Shown here: positions 48,268 to 57,992 of the stretch, piece after piece
How the letters are laid out: each line of letters begins with the position of its first letter
How positions within the stretch are numbered: the stretch's first letter is position 1
Source: Caldicellulosiruptor changbaiensis
Lineage (GTDB): Bacteria; Bacillota; Thermoanaerobacteria; Caldicellulosiruptorales; Caldicellulosiruptoraceae
Reading direction: 5' to 3'
Assembly (NCBI RefSeq): GCF_003999255.1
Contig: NZ_CP034791.1
Location: 1,156,501 to 1,220,500 of the forward strand
DNA: 64,000 nucleotides
The notes under the pieces: generated by a model
What the model saw: the letters and a program-made list of their open reading frames with translations, nothing else
What the model was told of the DNA's origin: nothing
Database searches by the model: none
Made by a program: the position numbers and the translations under genes

Positions 48268-49515
48268 ATGTATTTTTATAATTTAGTAAAGGATACTGAC
48301 CCTGAAATAGCTGAAGCAATCAAGAATGAGCTAAAAAGGCAGCAAAACAAGATTGAACTCATTGCTTCGGAGAATTTTGTGTCTATTGCTGTGATGGCAG
48401 CAATGGGTTCGCCTTTGACAAATAAATATGCAGAAGGTTATCCAAACAAAAGATACTATGGTGGCTGTGAGTATATTGATGTTATTGAATCAATTGCTAT
48501 TGAGAGAGCAAAAAAGCTATTTGGCGCAGAGCATGCAAATGTCCAGCCACACTCTGGTGCTCAGGCAAATATGGCAGTGTATTTTGCAGTGTTGAATCCT
48601 GGAGATACAATACTCGGCATGAATCTTTCACATGGTGGGCATCTTACGCATGGAAGTCCTGTTAACTTTTCTGGTAAACTTTATAATATTGTCTCCTATG
48701 GTGTTGACCCTGAAACAGAGACAATAGACTATGATGAGGTTTTAAGAATTGCAAAAGAGCACAGACCGAAACTAATTTTGGCAGGTGCTTCAGCTTATCC
48801 AAGAGTTATCGACTTTAAAAAGTTTAGGGAGATAGCTGACGAGGTTGGTGCATATTTGATGGTTGACATGGCACACATTGCAGGCTTGGTTGCAGCAGGA
48901 CTTCATCCATCGCCTGTTGAATATGCTGATTTTGTTACCACAACAACTCACAAGACACTTAGAGGTCCTCGAGGGGGGTTAATCCTATGTAAGGAAAAGT
49001 ATGCAAAGCTAATTGACAAATCTATATTCCCCGGCATTCAAGGAGGACCTTTAGAACATGTAATTGCAGCAAAAGCAGTTGCTCTAAAGGAGGCAATGAC
49101 AGAAGAGTTTAAAAACTATCAGATTCAGATTTTAAAGAATGCTAAAGCACTCAGTTCGAGGCTAATGGAAAGAGGATTTAGACTTGTGAGTGGTGGCACA
49201 GACAATCATTTAATGCTTGTTGATTTGCGAAACAAAGGTATCACTGGCAAAGATGCAGAAAAAAGACTTGATAGCTTGAATATAACATGTAATAAAAATG
49301 CAATTCCTTTTGATACTCAAAGCCCAATGGTAACAAGCGGGATTAGGCTTGGTACTCCAGCTGTGACAACACGTGGGTTTAAAGAAGAAGACATGATAGA
49401 AGTTGCTGATATCATTCATGATGCTTTGGTAAATTCTGATACAGATGATAACATCTTACAAAGGGTTAAAGCATTGTGTGAAAAGTATCCACTTTATAGC
49501 GAATTTAAAGAGTAA
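48268..49515 (+). CDS. glyA: Serine hydroxymethyltransferase
   Basis: 415 residues from ATG 48268, 7 bases after AAAGGGGC; ATG 48262 is too close to it. PLP-binding lysine in [33 protein letters not shown] and [13 protein letters not shown] are family signatures. It makes glycine and 5,10-methylenetetrahydrofolate from serine. Complete. Confidence 0.97.
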   Translation: MYFYNLVKDTDPEIAEAIKNELKRQQNKIELIASENFVSIAVMAAMGSPLTNKYAEGYPNKRYYGGCEYIDVIESIAIERAKKLFGAEHANVQPHSGAQANMAVYFAVLNPGDTILGMNLSHGGHLTHGSPVNFSGKLYNIVSYGVDPETETIDYDEVLRIAKEHRPKLILAGASAYPRVIDFKKFREIADEVGAYLMVDMAHIAGLVAAGLHPSPVEYADFVTTTTHKTLRGPRGGLILCKEKYAKLIDKSIFPGIQGGPLEHVIAAKAVALKEAMTEEFKNYQIQILKNAKALSSRLMERGFRLVSGGTDNHLMLVDLRNKGITGKDAEKRLDSLNITCNKNAIPFDTQSPMVTSGIRLGTPAVTTRGFKEEDMIEVADIIHDALVNSDTDDNILQRVKALCEKYPLYSEFKE

Positions 49516-49538
49516 AAATGAAGTTCTGGTGAGCTTGA

Positions 49539-50873
49539 ATGGATTTTTTTCAATATTTAGGTGAAAAAAGACTAAAAAAAGAATCTCCTCTCGCATATAA
49601 ACTAAGGCCTAAACGACTTGAAGAGATTGTTGGGCAAGAGCATATTTTAGGTGAAGGCAAACCTCTTTACAATCTCATAAAAAATGATAAACTTACCTCT
49701 ATAATCTTATATGGACCGCCTGGTACAGGAAAGACCACAATTGCTCATGTTGTTGCACAGGTTACAAACAAAATATTTAAATCAATAAATGCAACCATTG
49801 CTGGGATTAATGATATAAAAAAGATTATAGAAGAAGCAAAACTTGAATTTTCACAAGGTGGTCGAAAGACAATCTTATTTATTGATGAAATACACAGATT
49901 TAACAAACTTCAACAGGATGCACTTTTACCGTCTGTTGAAGAGGGAATAATAGTCTTGATTGGAGCCACAACAGAAAATCCATTTTATGAGGTCAACAAA
50001 GCACTGGTGTCTCGCTCTCTTGTCTTTGAGCTATTTCCTTTAAAGGAAGAGGATATTATAAAGATTATTGACAGAGCAGTCTCAGATAAGGAAAACGGCC
50101 TTGGAGAAATGAATATAAAAATAGAAGAGAGTGCCAAAAGACTTATAGCACGGCTTTCTAATGGTGATGCAAGGGTTGCTTTAAATATTTTAGAAGCCTG
50201 TGTTTATTCAACAAAGCCTTTGGAAGATGGAACAATTATGATTACCCAAGACACCATAGGCAACCTTTCAAGTAGAAAGGTAAGTCTTTATGATGCCACA
50301 GGTGATATGCATTATGATACAATTTCGGCGTTTATCAAAAGCGTAAGGGGTTCTGACCCTGACGCTGCTTTATTTTATCTTGCAAAGATGCTGGATAGCG
50401 GTGAGGATATAAAATTTATTGCCAGAAGACTTATAATCTTAGCAGCAGAGGACATTGGTTTGGCAGACCCTATGGCACTAAATGTGGCAACATCTGCTGC
50501 ATGGGCTTGTGAGTTTGTCGGAATGCCTGAGGCTCGGATAATTTTGTCTGAGGCTACTATATACCTTGCATGTGCTCCGAAAAGCAACTCAGCGTATTTA
50601 GCAATTGAAAAGGCACTTGAGGATGCTAAAAATACTCCTATTAAAAGTATTCCCATGCACTTGAGAATGGCTTCACATGGTGAAGAAAAACTTGGACATG
50701 GAGTAGGGTATCTGTATCCACATGATTTTAAAAATCACTGGGTAAAACAACAATATTTGCCTGATGAGCTTGTTGGAAGAAGGTACTATTATCCTACTGA
50801 AATGGGAAAAGAAAAAGAAATAAAAGAGTATATAGAAAATCTTAAAAAAGAAGATGGTAACAAAAGTAGCTGA
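49539..50873 (+). CDS. rarA: Replication-associated AAA+ recombination protein
   Basis: 444 residues. Walker A YGPPGTGKTTIAH, Walker B LFIDEIHRFNKLQQD, sensor ATTENPFYEVN, and the C-terminal MgsA/RarA tetramerisation domain (GEEKLGHGVGYLYPHDFKNH). It acts at stalled replication forks. It lies 23 bases after glyA. Confidence 0.95.
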   Translation: MDFFQYLGEKRLKKESPLAYKLRPKRLEEIVGQEHILGEGKPLYNLIKNDKLTSIILYGPPGTGKTTIAHVVAQVTNKIFKSINATIAGINDIKKIIEEAKLEFSQGGRKTILFIDEIHRFNKLQQDALLPSVEEGIIVLIGATTENPFYEVNKALVSRSLVFELFPLKEEDIIKIIDRAVSDKENGLGEMNIKIEESAKRLIARLSNGDARVALNILEACVYSTKPLEDGTIMITQDTIGNLSSRKVSLYDATGDMHYDTISAFIKSVRGSDPDAALFYLAKMLDSGEDIKFIARRLIILAAEDIGLADPMALNVATSAAWACEFVGMPEARIILSEATIYLACAPKSNSAYLAIEKALEDAKNTPIKSIPMHLRMASHGEEKLGHGVGYLYPHDFKNHWVKQQYLPDELVGRRYYYPTEMGKEKEIKEYIENLKKEDGNKSS

Positions 50874-50916
50874 GATTTTTTAAAAGATCAAGTAAAATGA
50901 GAGGAGCAAAGAAAAT

Positions 50917-52140
50917 ATGGAAATTGCAAGTTTAGCTTTAAAACTTCACAAGCAGCACAAAGGCAAAATTGCGCTCAAAAACAAAGTGCCAATAAATGAT
51001 GCAAATGATTTGAGCATCTATTACACCCCTGGTGTTGCAGAGCCATGCAAAGAGATTGCAAAAGACAAAGAACTTGTTTATGAATACACTTCAAAGTCAA
51101 ATTGGGTTGCGGTTGTTACAAATGGAACAGCTGTGTTAGGATTGGGCAATATTGGTGCCTATGGTAGCCTTCCTGTGATGGAGGGAAAAGCAGTTTTGTT
51201 TAAAGAGTTTGGCGGGGTTGACGCCTTTCCTATCTGTATAAATTCAAATGATGTGGAAGAGATTGTAAAGGTAATAAAACTTATTGAACCCTCATTTGGA
51301 GGAATAAATCTTGAGGATATAGGGGCTCCTGCATGTTTTGAGATTGAGGAAAGGCTCATTGAGGAGCTTGATATTCCTGTATTTCATGATGACCAGCACG
51401 GGACGGCAGTTGTCGTATTGGCTGCTTTGATAAACTCTTTAAGGCTTGTAAACAAGAAAATCTCAGATGTAAAGATAGTTATCAACGGTGCTGGGGCAGC
51501 TGGAATTGCAGTCTCAAAACTTTTGATAAAATACGGGGCACAGAACGTGATTATTTGTGATAGGCTTGGATCAATTTATGATGGAAGAAAAGAAGATATG
51601 AACAAATACAAACAAGAAATAGCAAAAATTACTAATAAAGAATTCTTGAGAGGTTCTGTTCATGATGTAATTAAAGGTGCCGATGTCTTTATTGGATTGT
51701 CGGTTGCAAACGTGCTTGACGAAAAAGATATAAAGAATATGGCGAAAGATGCTATTGTTATGGCAATGGCAAACCCTATACCAGAGATTATGCCAGATAG
51801 GGCCAAAAAAGCGGGGGCGAGGATTGTTTGCACAGGCCGCTCAGATTTTAGCAATCAGGTAAACAATGTATTAGCTTTTCCTGGCATTTTTAGGGGAGCG
51901 CTTGATGTAAGAGCAAGGAGAATAACCGATGAGATGAAAATTGCAGCAGCAGAGGCAATAGCAAAGATTGCAGATGAGAACTTAAGTGAAGATTATATAA
52001 TTCCAAAGGCATTTGACAGAAGGACTTCATTTGAGGTAGCCTTGGCTGTGGCAAAAAAGGCAATTGAGCAAGGTATAGCAAAGCTTTATATGAGCGAAGG
52101 GGAACTTCAAAGAAAAATTTCACTTATGTTAAATATGTAA
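50917..52140 (+). CDS. NAD(P)-dependent malic enzyme
   Basis: 407 residues, the short bacterial malic-enzyme type. YYTPGVAEPCKEIAKD and the catalytic region around VMEGKAVLFKEFGGVDA, divalent-metal site LEDIGAPACF and HDDQHGTAVV, Rossmann motif VINGAGAAGIAVSKL. It oxidatively decarboxylates malate to pyruvate. Cofactor preference cannot be read from sequence. Followed by a strong terminator. Confidence 0.94.
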   Translation: MEIASLALKLHKQHKGKIALKNKVPINDANDLSIYYTPGVAEPCKEIAKDKELVYEYTSKSNWVAVVTNGTAVLGLGNIGAYGSLPVMEGKAVLFKEFGGVDAFPICINSNDVEEIVKVIKLIEPSFGGINLEDIGAPACFEIEERLIEELDIPVFHDDQHGTAVVVLAALINSLRLVNKKISDVKIVINGAGAAGIAVSKLLIKYGAQNVIICDRLGSIYDGRKEDMNKYKQEIAKITNKEFLRGSVHDVIKGADVFIGLSVANVLDEKDIKNMAKDAIVMAMANPIPEIMPDRAKKAGARIVCTGRSDFSNQVNNVLAFPGIFRGALDVRARRITDEMKIAAAEAIAKIADENLSEDYIIPKAFDRRTSFEVALAVAKKAIEQGIAKLYMSEGELQRKISLMLNM

Positions 52141-52172
52141 AATTGTACAATCTTCCAATAAAGTCTTTACTA

Positions 52173-52203
52173 AAAAGTACCCTTTTCAAAGGGTACTTTT
52201 TTT
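52173..52203 (+). terminator. Terminator after malic enzyme
   Basis: AAAAGTACCCTTT / AAAGGGTACTTTT, a near-perfect 12-13-bp stem with a tight loop and a run of seven or more Ts. Confidence 0.93.
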
Positions 52204-52204
52204 G

Positions 52205-52233
52205 TGGACAGTAAGTGCAATATGTAATATAAT
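52205..52233 (+). promoter_or_regulatory. Promoter of the diguanylate cyclase-nrdR pair
   Basis: TGGACA (52205-52210), 17-base spacer, TATAAT (52228-52233). The inverted repeat ATGTAA-N5-TTACAT at 52281-52297 lies downstream and could bind a regulator. Confidence 0.6.
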
Positions 52234-52302
52234 TTTAATGAGAGACTTATATCCTTATAATTGTGTTGCATTTTAGTATGATGTAAATATATTACATTTA
52301 TG

Positions 52303-52326
52303 AAAAAAAAAAAAAAAAAAAAAAAA
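52303..52326 (+). repeat. Poly(A) tract of 24 bases
   Basis: An uninterrupted run of 24 A residues lies in the untranslated leader 47 bases before the GTG start of the diguanylate cyclase gene. Such runs are prone to replication and transcription slippage; an assembly length error is also possible. Confidence 0.9.
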
Positions 52327-52372
52327 GTTGGAACTTTAAAGTAATGGATTGTATAAGGCGGGAGGAAGTTGT

Positions 52373-54046
52373 GTGAATGCTCAAAAAATAGTTATTGAAA
52401 GAGAATACATAAAAGTTTCGTGGTTCTTAATAGGAGCAGTTGGCCTGTACTTAGTTTTTGATAGGCTTTTGTTTTCAAAAAATTACAATCTCTCCTATTT
52501 TTCTGATTGGCTTGTGCCAGTTATATTTTTATTTGTATCAGTAGGCTATAACCTCTTTAAAGTATGGCTTTTTAGTGGCAGGATTGAGATTAGTGAAGAG
52601 ATTTATAAGTACCTTAAATTTTTTGAGGTTATAAATCTTATCTTTTTCTTTGGATATGAAAAACTGTTTGACCTCATGTTTATTATCTCATTGGTATTTT
52701 TATTTTACATCGGAAGAATTAAAATGAGTGGTATCAGACAAGTAGTAGTTATCTTGATATTCTCTTATATTCTTTTCATATTCCGTAATTTTATTTCAGG
52801 CGATATAAACATTGAAGTTTTTAGAAATTTATTATACATCCTTTTCTATGTTTTTTGGATTTACAACGCTGGTAAAGTTGAAGTTGTTGAAAGAAATTCA
52901 ATTAGCAGCTTAGAAGCACAAGTACAACAAATGGAAGAAAAGATAAAAAATTACGTAGAGTTAAATAAGGCTAAAGATGTAAAGATAAAGGAATTGGAAA
53001 GGGAAATAAGCTATCTTAAAGAGATAAATAAAAGGCTTAATATCTCTCTTGGTGAGTTTTTCAATCTACAAGAAATCAGTAAAATAATAACTCAAATTTT
53101 AGATACTAACGAACTTTTGAAATTTGTAAACGATGTATTGATTGGTGTAACAGGAGTTGACAAGAGTTCTATTTTACTATTTAATAGAGATAAAACAGAG
53201 CTATACGTTGCATATTCTAATCTTCCTGAGAATGAACAAAAAGAGAGTTTTAAACAAGAAAAAATTGAATGGCTTAAAAACGTTGCAATGAATTGTGAGA
53301 GTGGGTATAGAAATAGAGTAAGAGCAGAAGATTGCCCGTTTATTGACGGAAGACCAACGAAGGCGATTATGTATGCCTCTCTTTCTACAAAAAATGACAA
53401 GTATGGAGTAATATTGCTTGAACATGTATTTGAAGATATTTTTACAGAGGACAATTTGAGGTTTTTAACTTCTATTGCTGCTCAGGTTTCAATTGCATTA
53501 GAAAACTCAAGCCTGTATCAGCAAATGAGAAGTATGGCAATGGTTGATGGCTTGACAGGTGCATATAACCGTATTTACCTATATGAAGTTTTAGAAAAGG
53601 AAATTGAAGCTTCAAATGGTAGATATCCTATTAGTGTTGCATTGTTTGACGTTGACAATTTCAAAAAACTCAACGATACATATGGGCATTTGTTTGGGGA
53701 CAAAGTACTACAGACAATTGTTAGGATTGCGAAAGAAAAGATTAGAAAGGGAGATATTGTGGCAAGGTATGGTGGCGAAGAGTTTGTGATTGTATTTAGT
53801 CATCTTGAAAGTTCGGAGGCTTACAAGGTTGTTGAGAGGATAAGAAGAGCAATTGAGAACGAAACAATAGAAGATAATCTTGTCCAGACAAAGATTACAG
53901 TAAGCTTTGGAATCTCTTCTTACCCAGCACATGCCGAGAATGTTAAGGATTTGATAAAATGTGCTGATATTGCGATGTACCGTGCAAAAAGCAGTGGGAA
54001 AAATTGTACTGTGATATACAATCAGGAATTGGAGATGAAAGTATGA
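52373..54046 (+). CDS. Membrane diguanylate cyclase with GAF-like and GGDEF domains
   Basis: 557 residues from GTG 52373 behind GGGAGG; an in-frame TTG eight codons upstream lacks a site. About six membrane helices (residues ~18-175), a coiled coil (SSLEAQVQQMEEKIKNYVEL), a GAF-like domain (~235-385) and a GGDEF domain with the active motif GGEEF. Five residues before it is RKGD, matching the RxxD inhibitory site, so product inhibition is expected. It should make cyclic di-GMP in response to an unknown membrane or ligand signal. Overlaps nrdR by 4 bases. Confidence 0.93.
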   Translation: MNAQKIVIEREYIKVSWFLIGAVGLYLVFDRLLFSKNYNLSYFSDWLVPVIFLFVSVGYNLFKVWLFSGRIEISEEIYKYLKFFEVINLIFFFGYEKLFDLMFIISLVFLFYIGRIKMSGIRQVVVILIFSYILFIFRNFISGDINIEVFRNLLYILFYVFWIYNAGKVEVVERNSISSLEAQVQQMEEKIKNYVELNKAKDVKIKELEREISYLKEINKRLNISLGEFFNLQEISKIITQILDTNELLKFVNDVLIGVTGVDKSSILLFNRDKTELYVAYSNLPENEQKESFKQEKIEWLKNVAMNCESGYRNRVRAEDCPFIDGRPTKAIMYASLSTKNDKYGVILLEHVFEDIFTEDNLRFLTSIAAQVSIALENSSLYQQMRSMAMVDGLTGAYNRIYLYEVLEKEIEASNGRYPISVALFDVDNFKKLNDTYGHLFGDKVLQTIVRIAKEKIRKGDIVARYGGEEFVIVFSHLESSEAYKVVERIRRAIENETIEDNLVQTKITVSFGISSYPAHAENVKDLIKCADIAMYRAKSSGKNCTVIYNQELEMKV

Positions 54047-54504
54047 GATGTCCATACTGTGGATATGAAGATAGCAAGGTAATTGACACAAGACCTGCTG
54101 ATGAAGGAAGGACAATTAAAAGAAGAAGAGAGTGTTTGAAATGTCAGAGGAGATTTACTACATTTGAGAAGATTGAAAGACAGCCTATTTTGGTTATAAA
54201 AAAAGACAACCGCCGTGAAGAGTTTGACAGAAGCAAAATTCTCAATGGGATTATAAAAGCATGTCAAAAAAGGCCTGTGTCTATTGAGCAGATGAACAAA
54301 ATAGTAGATGAGATTGAAAATGAGATTTATAACTCTATGAGAGATGAGATTTCTTCAAGGGAAATAGGCGAAATGGTTATGGAAAAGTTGAAAAAACTTG
54401 ATGAGATATCGTATGTGCGATTTGCCTCTGTTTACAGGCAATTTAAAGATATAAATACCTTTATAGAAGAGCTTCAGAAACTTTTGACAGAAAAGATAGA
54501 ATAA
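54043..54504 (+). CDS. nrdR: Transcriptional repressor NrdR
   Basis: 153 residues from ATG 54043, overlapping the cyclase stop. The N-terminal zinc ribbon (MRCPYCGYEDSKVIDTRPAD, then CLKCQRRFTTFE) precedes an ATP-cone domain. It represses ribonucleotide reductase genes in response to nucleotides. Full length. Coupling to a GGDEF gene is unusual. Confidence 0.96.
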   Translation: MRCPYCGYEDSKVIDTRPADEGRTIKRRRECLKCQRRFTTFEKIERQPILVIKKDNRREEFDRSKILNGIIKACQKRPVSIEQMNKIVDEIENEIYNSMRDEISSREIGEMVMEKLKKLDEISYVRFASVYRQFKDINTFIEELQKLLTEKIE

Positions 54505-54582
54505 TCTTAAGAAAGACTGAGAAAAATAAATATTGAATGAGAAAAACTTAAAAAAATCAAGAAATTTGATTAAATTTGAAAG

Positions 54583-54637
54583 TTGAGATGAATGTGAAAA
54601 AATGTATAATAGTAAGTGAAAGTCAAAGATAGTCAAA
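54583..54637 (+). promoter_or_regulatory. hsp20-clpB promoter with CtsR operator
   Basis: Promoter TTGAGA (54583-54588), 16-base spacer, TATAAT (54605-54610). Just downstream is AGTCAAA-GAT-AGTCAAA (54621-54637), matching the CtsR heptad consensus RGTCAAA-NAN-RGTCAAA. A second imperfect pair AGTCAAA-AA-AGTCAAG lies at 54685-54700. CtsR represses clp and small heat-shock genes in Firmicutes and releases DNA on heating. Confidence 0.82.
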
Positions 54638-54716
54638 ATCAAATTGGAAATGGCGATGGTTCGCTACTTTAGAAACCTTCCAAAAGTCAAAAAAGTCAAG
54701 AGGAGGGTGATGTGAA

Positions 54717-55163
54717 ATGTTAAGAGACATTGTTCCATTTGGAAGAAAACCATTTGACATCATGAGAAGAATTGAAAGAGAGTTCTTTGACATTGACGAT
54801 TGGTTTGAGGATTTCTTTGCTCCGTTTGAAAGAGGTTCAAGATTTATGAGAACAGACATCAAGGAGACTGAAAACGAGTATATCATTGAAGCTGAGCTTC
54901 CTGGGGTTAAAAAAGAGGACATCAAGATAGAGCTTTACGACAATAAACTCACTATAAAGGCAGAAACTAAGCAAGAGGAAAAAGAAGAAAGAGAGAACTT
55001 TATAAGAAGAGAGAGAAGATATGGAGCATTTAGCAGAACATTCTACCTTGATAATGTAAAAGAGGACGGTATTAAAGCAAAGTATGAAGATGGAATTCTG
55101 CGAATTGTGCTTCCAAAAGAAAGACCATCAAAACCAAATGTTAGAACAATTGACATCGAATAG
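54717..55163 (+). CDS. hsp20: Small heat-shock protein, Hsp20/alpha-crystallin family
   Basis: 148 residues, ATG behind AGGAGGGTGATG. The alpha-crystallin domain spans ~40-140 (ENEYIIEAELPGVKKEDIKI; YGAFSRTFYL; GILRIVLPKE) and the C-terminus ends VRTIDIE, containing the IxI-type motif. An ATP-independent holdase that cooperates with ClpB, encoded just downstream. Confidence 0.95.
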   Translation: MLRDIVPFGRKPFDIMRRIEREFFDIDDWFEDFFAPFERGSRFMRTDIKETENEYIIEAELPGVKKEDIKIELYDNKLTIKAETKQEEKEERENFIRRERRYGAFSRTFYLDNVKEDGIKAKYEDGILRIVLPKERPSKPNVRTIDIE

Positions 55164-55206
55164 AAACAATCAGGGAAGGCAGTAACCTTCCCTGATTGTT
55201 TTATTC
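55164..55206 (+). terminator. Terminator between hsp20 and clpB
   Basis: AAACAATCAGGGAAGG / CCTTCCCTGATTGTTT, a 16-bp perfect stem and T-rich tail. It probably gives high hsp20 and lower clpB expression from the shared promoter. Confidence 0.9.
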
Positions 55207-55241
55207 TAAAAAGCTCTTAGGTGTGAGGTGTGAAAGACAAT

Positions 55242-57836
55242 ATGAATATGGAAAAATTTACACAAAGCCTACAATCTGCTCTTTTAGACGCACAAAATAC
55301 CGCAATATTGTATAAACATCAGGAGATAGGAGTAGAACATTTGCACTATGCCCTTGTAAATGAAGATGACAAGCTTGTTGCAAAGATACTAAAAAATATG
55401 GGAATAAATACAGAAATATACAAAAGAGATATAGAAGATCAACTAAAAAAGATTCCAATGGTTTATGGCCCTGGGGCTTCGGCTGTGTATGTAAATAGAT
55501 TTTTAAACGAAATACTATTGAGAGCTGAAGATGAGGCAAAAAAGTTTAAAGATGAGTATATCAGTGTTGAACATGTATATCTTGCAATGATAGACTATGA
55601 CCATCCTTCTACAAAAGCTATATTCAGAAAGTATGGGATTATCCGCGAAAAATTCTTGCAACAGCTTTATAAAATAAGAGGAAACCAGAGGATAACAAAT
55701 CCAAACCCTGAAGAAACATATGAGGTGTTGAAAAAATATGGTCGTGACCTTACTGACCTTGCAAAAAAAGGAAAGCTCGACCCTGTTATTGGAAGAGATG
55801 AAGAGATAAGAAGAGTAATTCAGATTCTTTCAAGAAGGACAAAGAACAACCCTGTCTTGATTGGCGAGCCTGGTGTTGGAAAAACTGCTATTGTAGAGGG
55901 GCTTGCACAAAGGATTGTCAAAGGTGATGTTCCAGAAGGCTTGAAGGATAAGACCATCTTTGCACTTGATTTAGGTGCGCTGATAGCTGGTGCAAAATAC
56001 AGAGGTGAGTTTGAAGAAAGACTAAAAGCGGTTTTGAACGAGATTACGGCATCAGAAGGCAGAATAATTTTATTTATTGATGAGATTCACAATATAGTTG
56101 GTGCAGGAAGAGCAGAAGGTGCAATGGATGCAGGAAATCTTTTAAAACCTATGCTTGCAAGAGGAGAGCTTCACTGTATAGGTGCAACTACAATTGATGA
56201 GTACAGAAAATATATCGAAAAAGATGCAGCCTTGGAGAGAAGATTTCAGCCGGTTTTAGTAAATCCACCGTCTGTAGAGGATACAATCTCTATTTTAAGA
56301 GGACTTAAAGAGAGGTTTGAGATCCACCATGGTGTAAGAATTACAGACGATGCTTTGATTGCTGCCGCAAAACTTTCTGATAGGTATATCACAGATAGGT
56401 TCTTACCAGACAAGGCAATTGACCTCATTGATGAAGCTGCCGCACTTCTGAGAACAGAGATAGATTCAATGCCTACAGAACTTGATGAGATTACAAGAAG
56501 GATTATGCAGCTAAAAATTGAAAAGAATGTTTTGCAAAAGGAAGAAAATCCAAGTACAAAGCAACGATTGGAAGAGATAGACAAAGAGATTGCAGAACTA
56601 AATGACAGAGCAAACCAGCTTTCTGCTCAGTGGGAATATGAAAAGGAACTTATCAAGGAGATAAGAAAAATAAAAGAAGAAATTGAAGATGTTAAAATTC
56701 AAATAGAAGAAGCAGAGAGAAACTATGATTTGAATAAACTCTCTGAACTAAAATATGGAAGGCTATTAGATCTTCAAAAGAAGCTTGAGCAAAAACGCCA
56801 AGAAACAGAAAAGATTCCGCCAGAAAAAAGACTTTTGAAAGAAGAGGTTACAGAAGAAGAGATTGCAAAGATTGTGTCAAAGTGGACAGGAATTCCTGTT
56901 GCAAAGCTTGTTGAAACAGAAAGGCAAAAGATTTTAGAGCTTGACAAAATACTTCACAGAAGAGTTGTTGGTCAGGATGAAGCAATTGAGGCTGTTTGCA
57001 ATGCTATAATGAGAGCACGGGCTGGAATAAAAGACCCAAGAAAGCCAATTGGAACATTTTTGTTCTTAGGGCCAACAGGTGTTGGTAAGACAGAGCTTGC
57101 ACGGGCTTTAGCGGAGGCTTTATTTGACTCTGAGAACAACATGATAAGGATCGACATGACAGAATACATGGAAAAACACTCTGTATCAAGACTTATTGGT
57201 GCACCACCTGGTTATGTTGGGTATGAAGAAGGAGGTCAGCTCACCGAAGCTGTCAGAACAAAACCATATTCTGTTGTCTTATTTGATGAGGTTGAAAAAG
57301 CTCACCATGATGTATTCAATATCTTGCTTCAGATAATGGATGATGGAAGGCTCACAGATTCAAAAGGAAAAACGGTAGACTTTAAAAATACAATTATAAT
57401 AATGACCTCAAACTTGGGAAGTGAGTATCTCTTGAATGCAAACATCTCAAATGGTGAAATAGATGAAAATACAAAAAAACTCATAGACAAAGAGCTCAAA
57501 GCACACTTCAGGCCAGAGTTTCTAAATAGGCTTGATGAGATAATAATCTTTAAGCCCCTTACAAAAGAGCAGATAATAAAAATTATCGACTTGAGAGTTG
57601 CCGAGATTCAACAAAAGCTTATAGAAAAAGGGATCTCAATAATGCTTACACAGCGAGCAAAAGAATATGTAACGGAAAATGCATTCGATGTGAACTTTGG
57701 TGCAAGGCCAATAAAAAGGTTTTTACAGAAAAATGTTGAGACGTTAATTGCGAGAGAAATTTTAAAGGGTACAATTGACGAAGGTGACAATATCAAAATT
57801 GATGTTGAAGATGACAGATTTGTAATAATAAAGTAG
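55242..57836 (+). CDS. clpB: ClpB disaggregase
   Basis: 864 residues from ATG 55242; GTG 55230 is too close to GAGGTG. N-domain (~1-150), first AAA+ module with Walker [14 protein letters not shown] and [13 protein letters not shown], a coiled-coil middle domain (~395-520), second AAA+ module with [14 protein letters not shown] and [15 protein letters not shown], and the C-terminal small domain. With DnaK it resolubilises aggregates. Complete and uninterrupted. Confidence 0.97.
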   Translation: MNMEKFTQSLQSALLDAQNTAILYKHQEIGVEHLHYALVNEDDKLVAKILKNMGINTEIYKRDIEDQLKKIPMVYGPGASAVYVNRFLNEILLRAEDEAKKFKDEYISVEHVYLAMIDYDHPSTKAIFRKYGIIREKFLQQLYKIRGNQRITNPNPEETYEVLKKYGRDLTDLAKKGKLDPVIGRDEEIRRVIQILSRRTKNNPVLIGEPGVGKTAIVEGLAQRIVKGDVPEGLKDKTIFALDLGALIAGAKYRGEFEERLKAVLNEITASEGRIILFIDEIHNIVGAGRAEGAMDAGNLLKPMLARGELHCIGATTIDEYRKYIEKDAALERRFQPVLVNPPSVEDTISILRGLKERFEIHHGVRITDDALIAAAKLSDRYITDRFLPDKAIDLIDEAAALLRTEIDSMPTELDEITRRIMQLKIEKNVLQKEENPSTKQRLEEIDKEIAELNDRANQLSAQWEYEKELIKEIRKIKEEIEDVKIQIEEAERNYDLNKLSELKYGRLLDLQKKLEQKRQETEKIPPEKRLLKEEVTEEEIAKIVSKWTGIPVAKLVETERQKILELDKILHRRVVGQDEAIEAVCNAIMRARAGIKDPRKPIGTFLFLGPTGVGKTELARALAEALFDSENNMIRIDMTEYMEKHSVSRLIGAPPGYVGYEEGGQLTEAVRTKPYSVVLFDEVEKAHHDVFNILLQIMDDGRLTDSKGKTVDFKNTIIIMTSNLGSEYLLNANISNGEIDENTKKLIDKELKAHFRPEFLNRLDEIIIFKPLTKEQIIKIIDLRVAEIQQKLIEKGISIMLTQRAKEYVTENAFDVNFGARPIKRFLQKNVETLIAREILKGTIDEGDNIKIDVEDDRFVIIK

Positions 57837-57877
57837 GGCTATCTCAAGGAAATATCAAATGAGGTGGCCCATTTTTG
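57836..57877 (+). terminator. Terminator after clpB
   Basis: GGGCTATCTCA pairs with TGAGGTGGCCC in 11 bp (two G-U pairs), 13-base loop, then ATTTTTG. Confidence 0.8.
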
Positions 57878-57890
57878 TTTGCCTTTTTGC

Positions 57891-57919
57891 TTGAAAATCA
57901 TCAAATATTACAATATAAT
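57891..57919 (+). promoter_or_regulatory. Promoter of the paaK-iorAB-paaK-ACT operon
   Basis: TTGAAA (57891-57896), 17-base spacer, TATAAT (57914-57919), with a ~70-base leader. No operator or riboswitch structure is obvious in the leader. Confidence 0.75.
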
Positions 57920-57992
57920 AACTTAAAAAAGCTCATAATTATAATTTATTATATTCTGCAATATACATAATCAGGAAGGATGGTAGGTTGGA

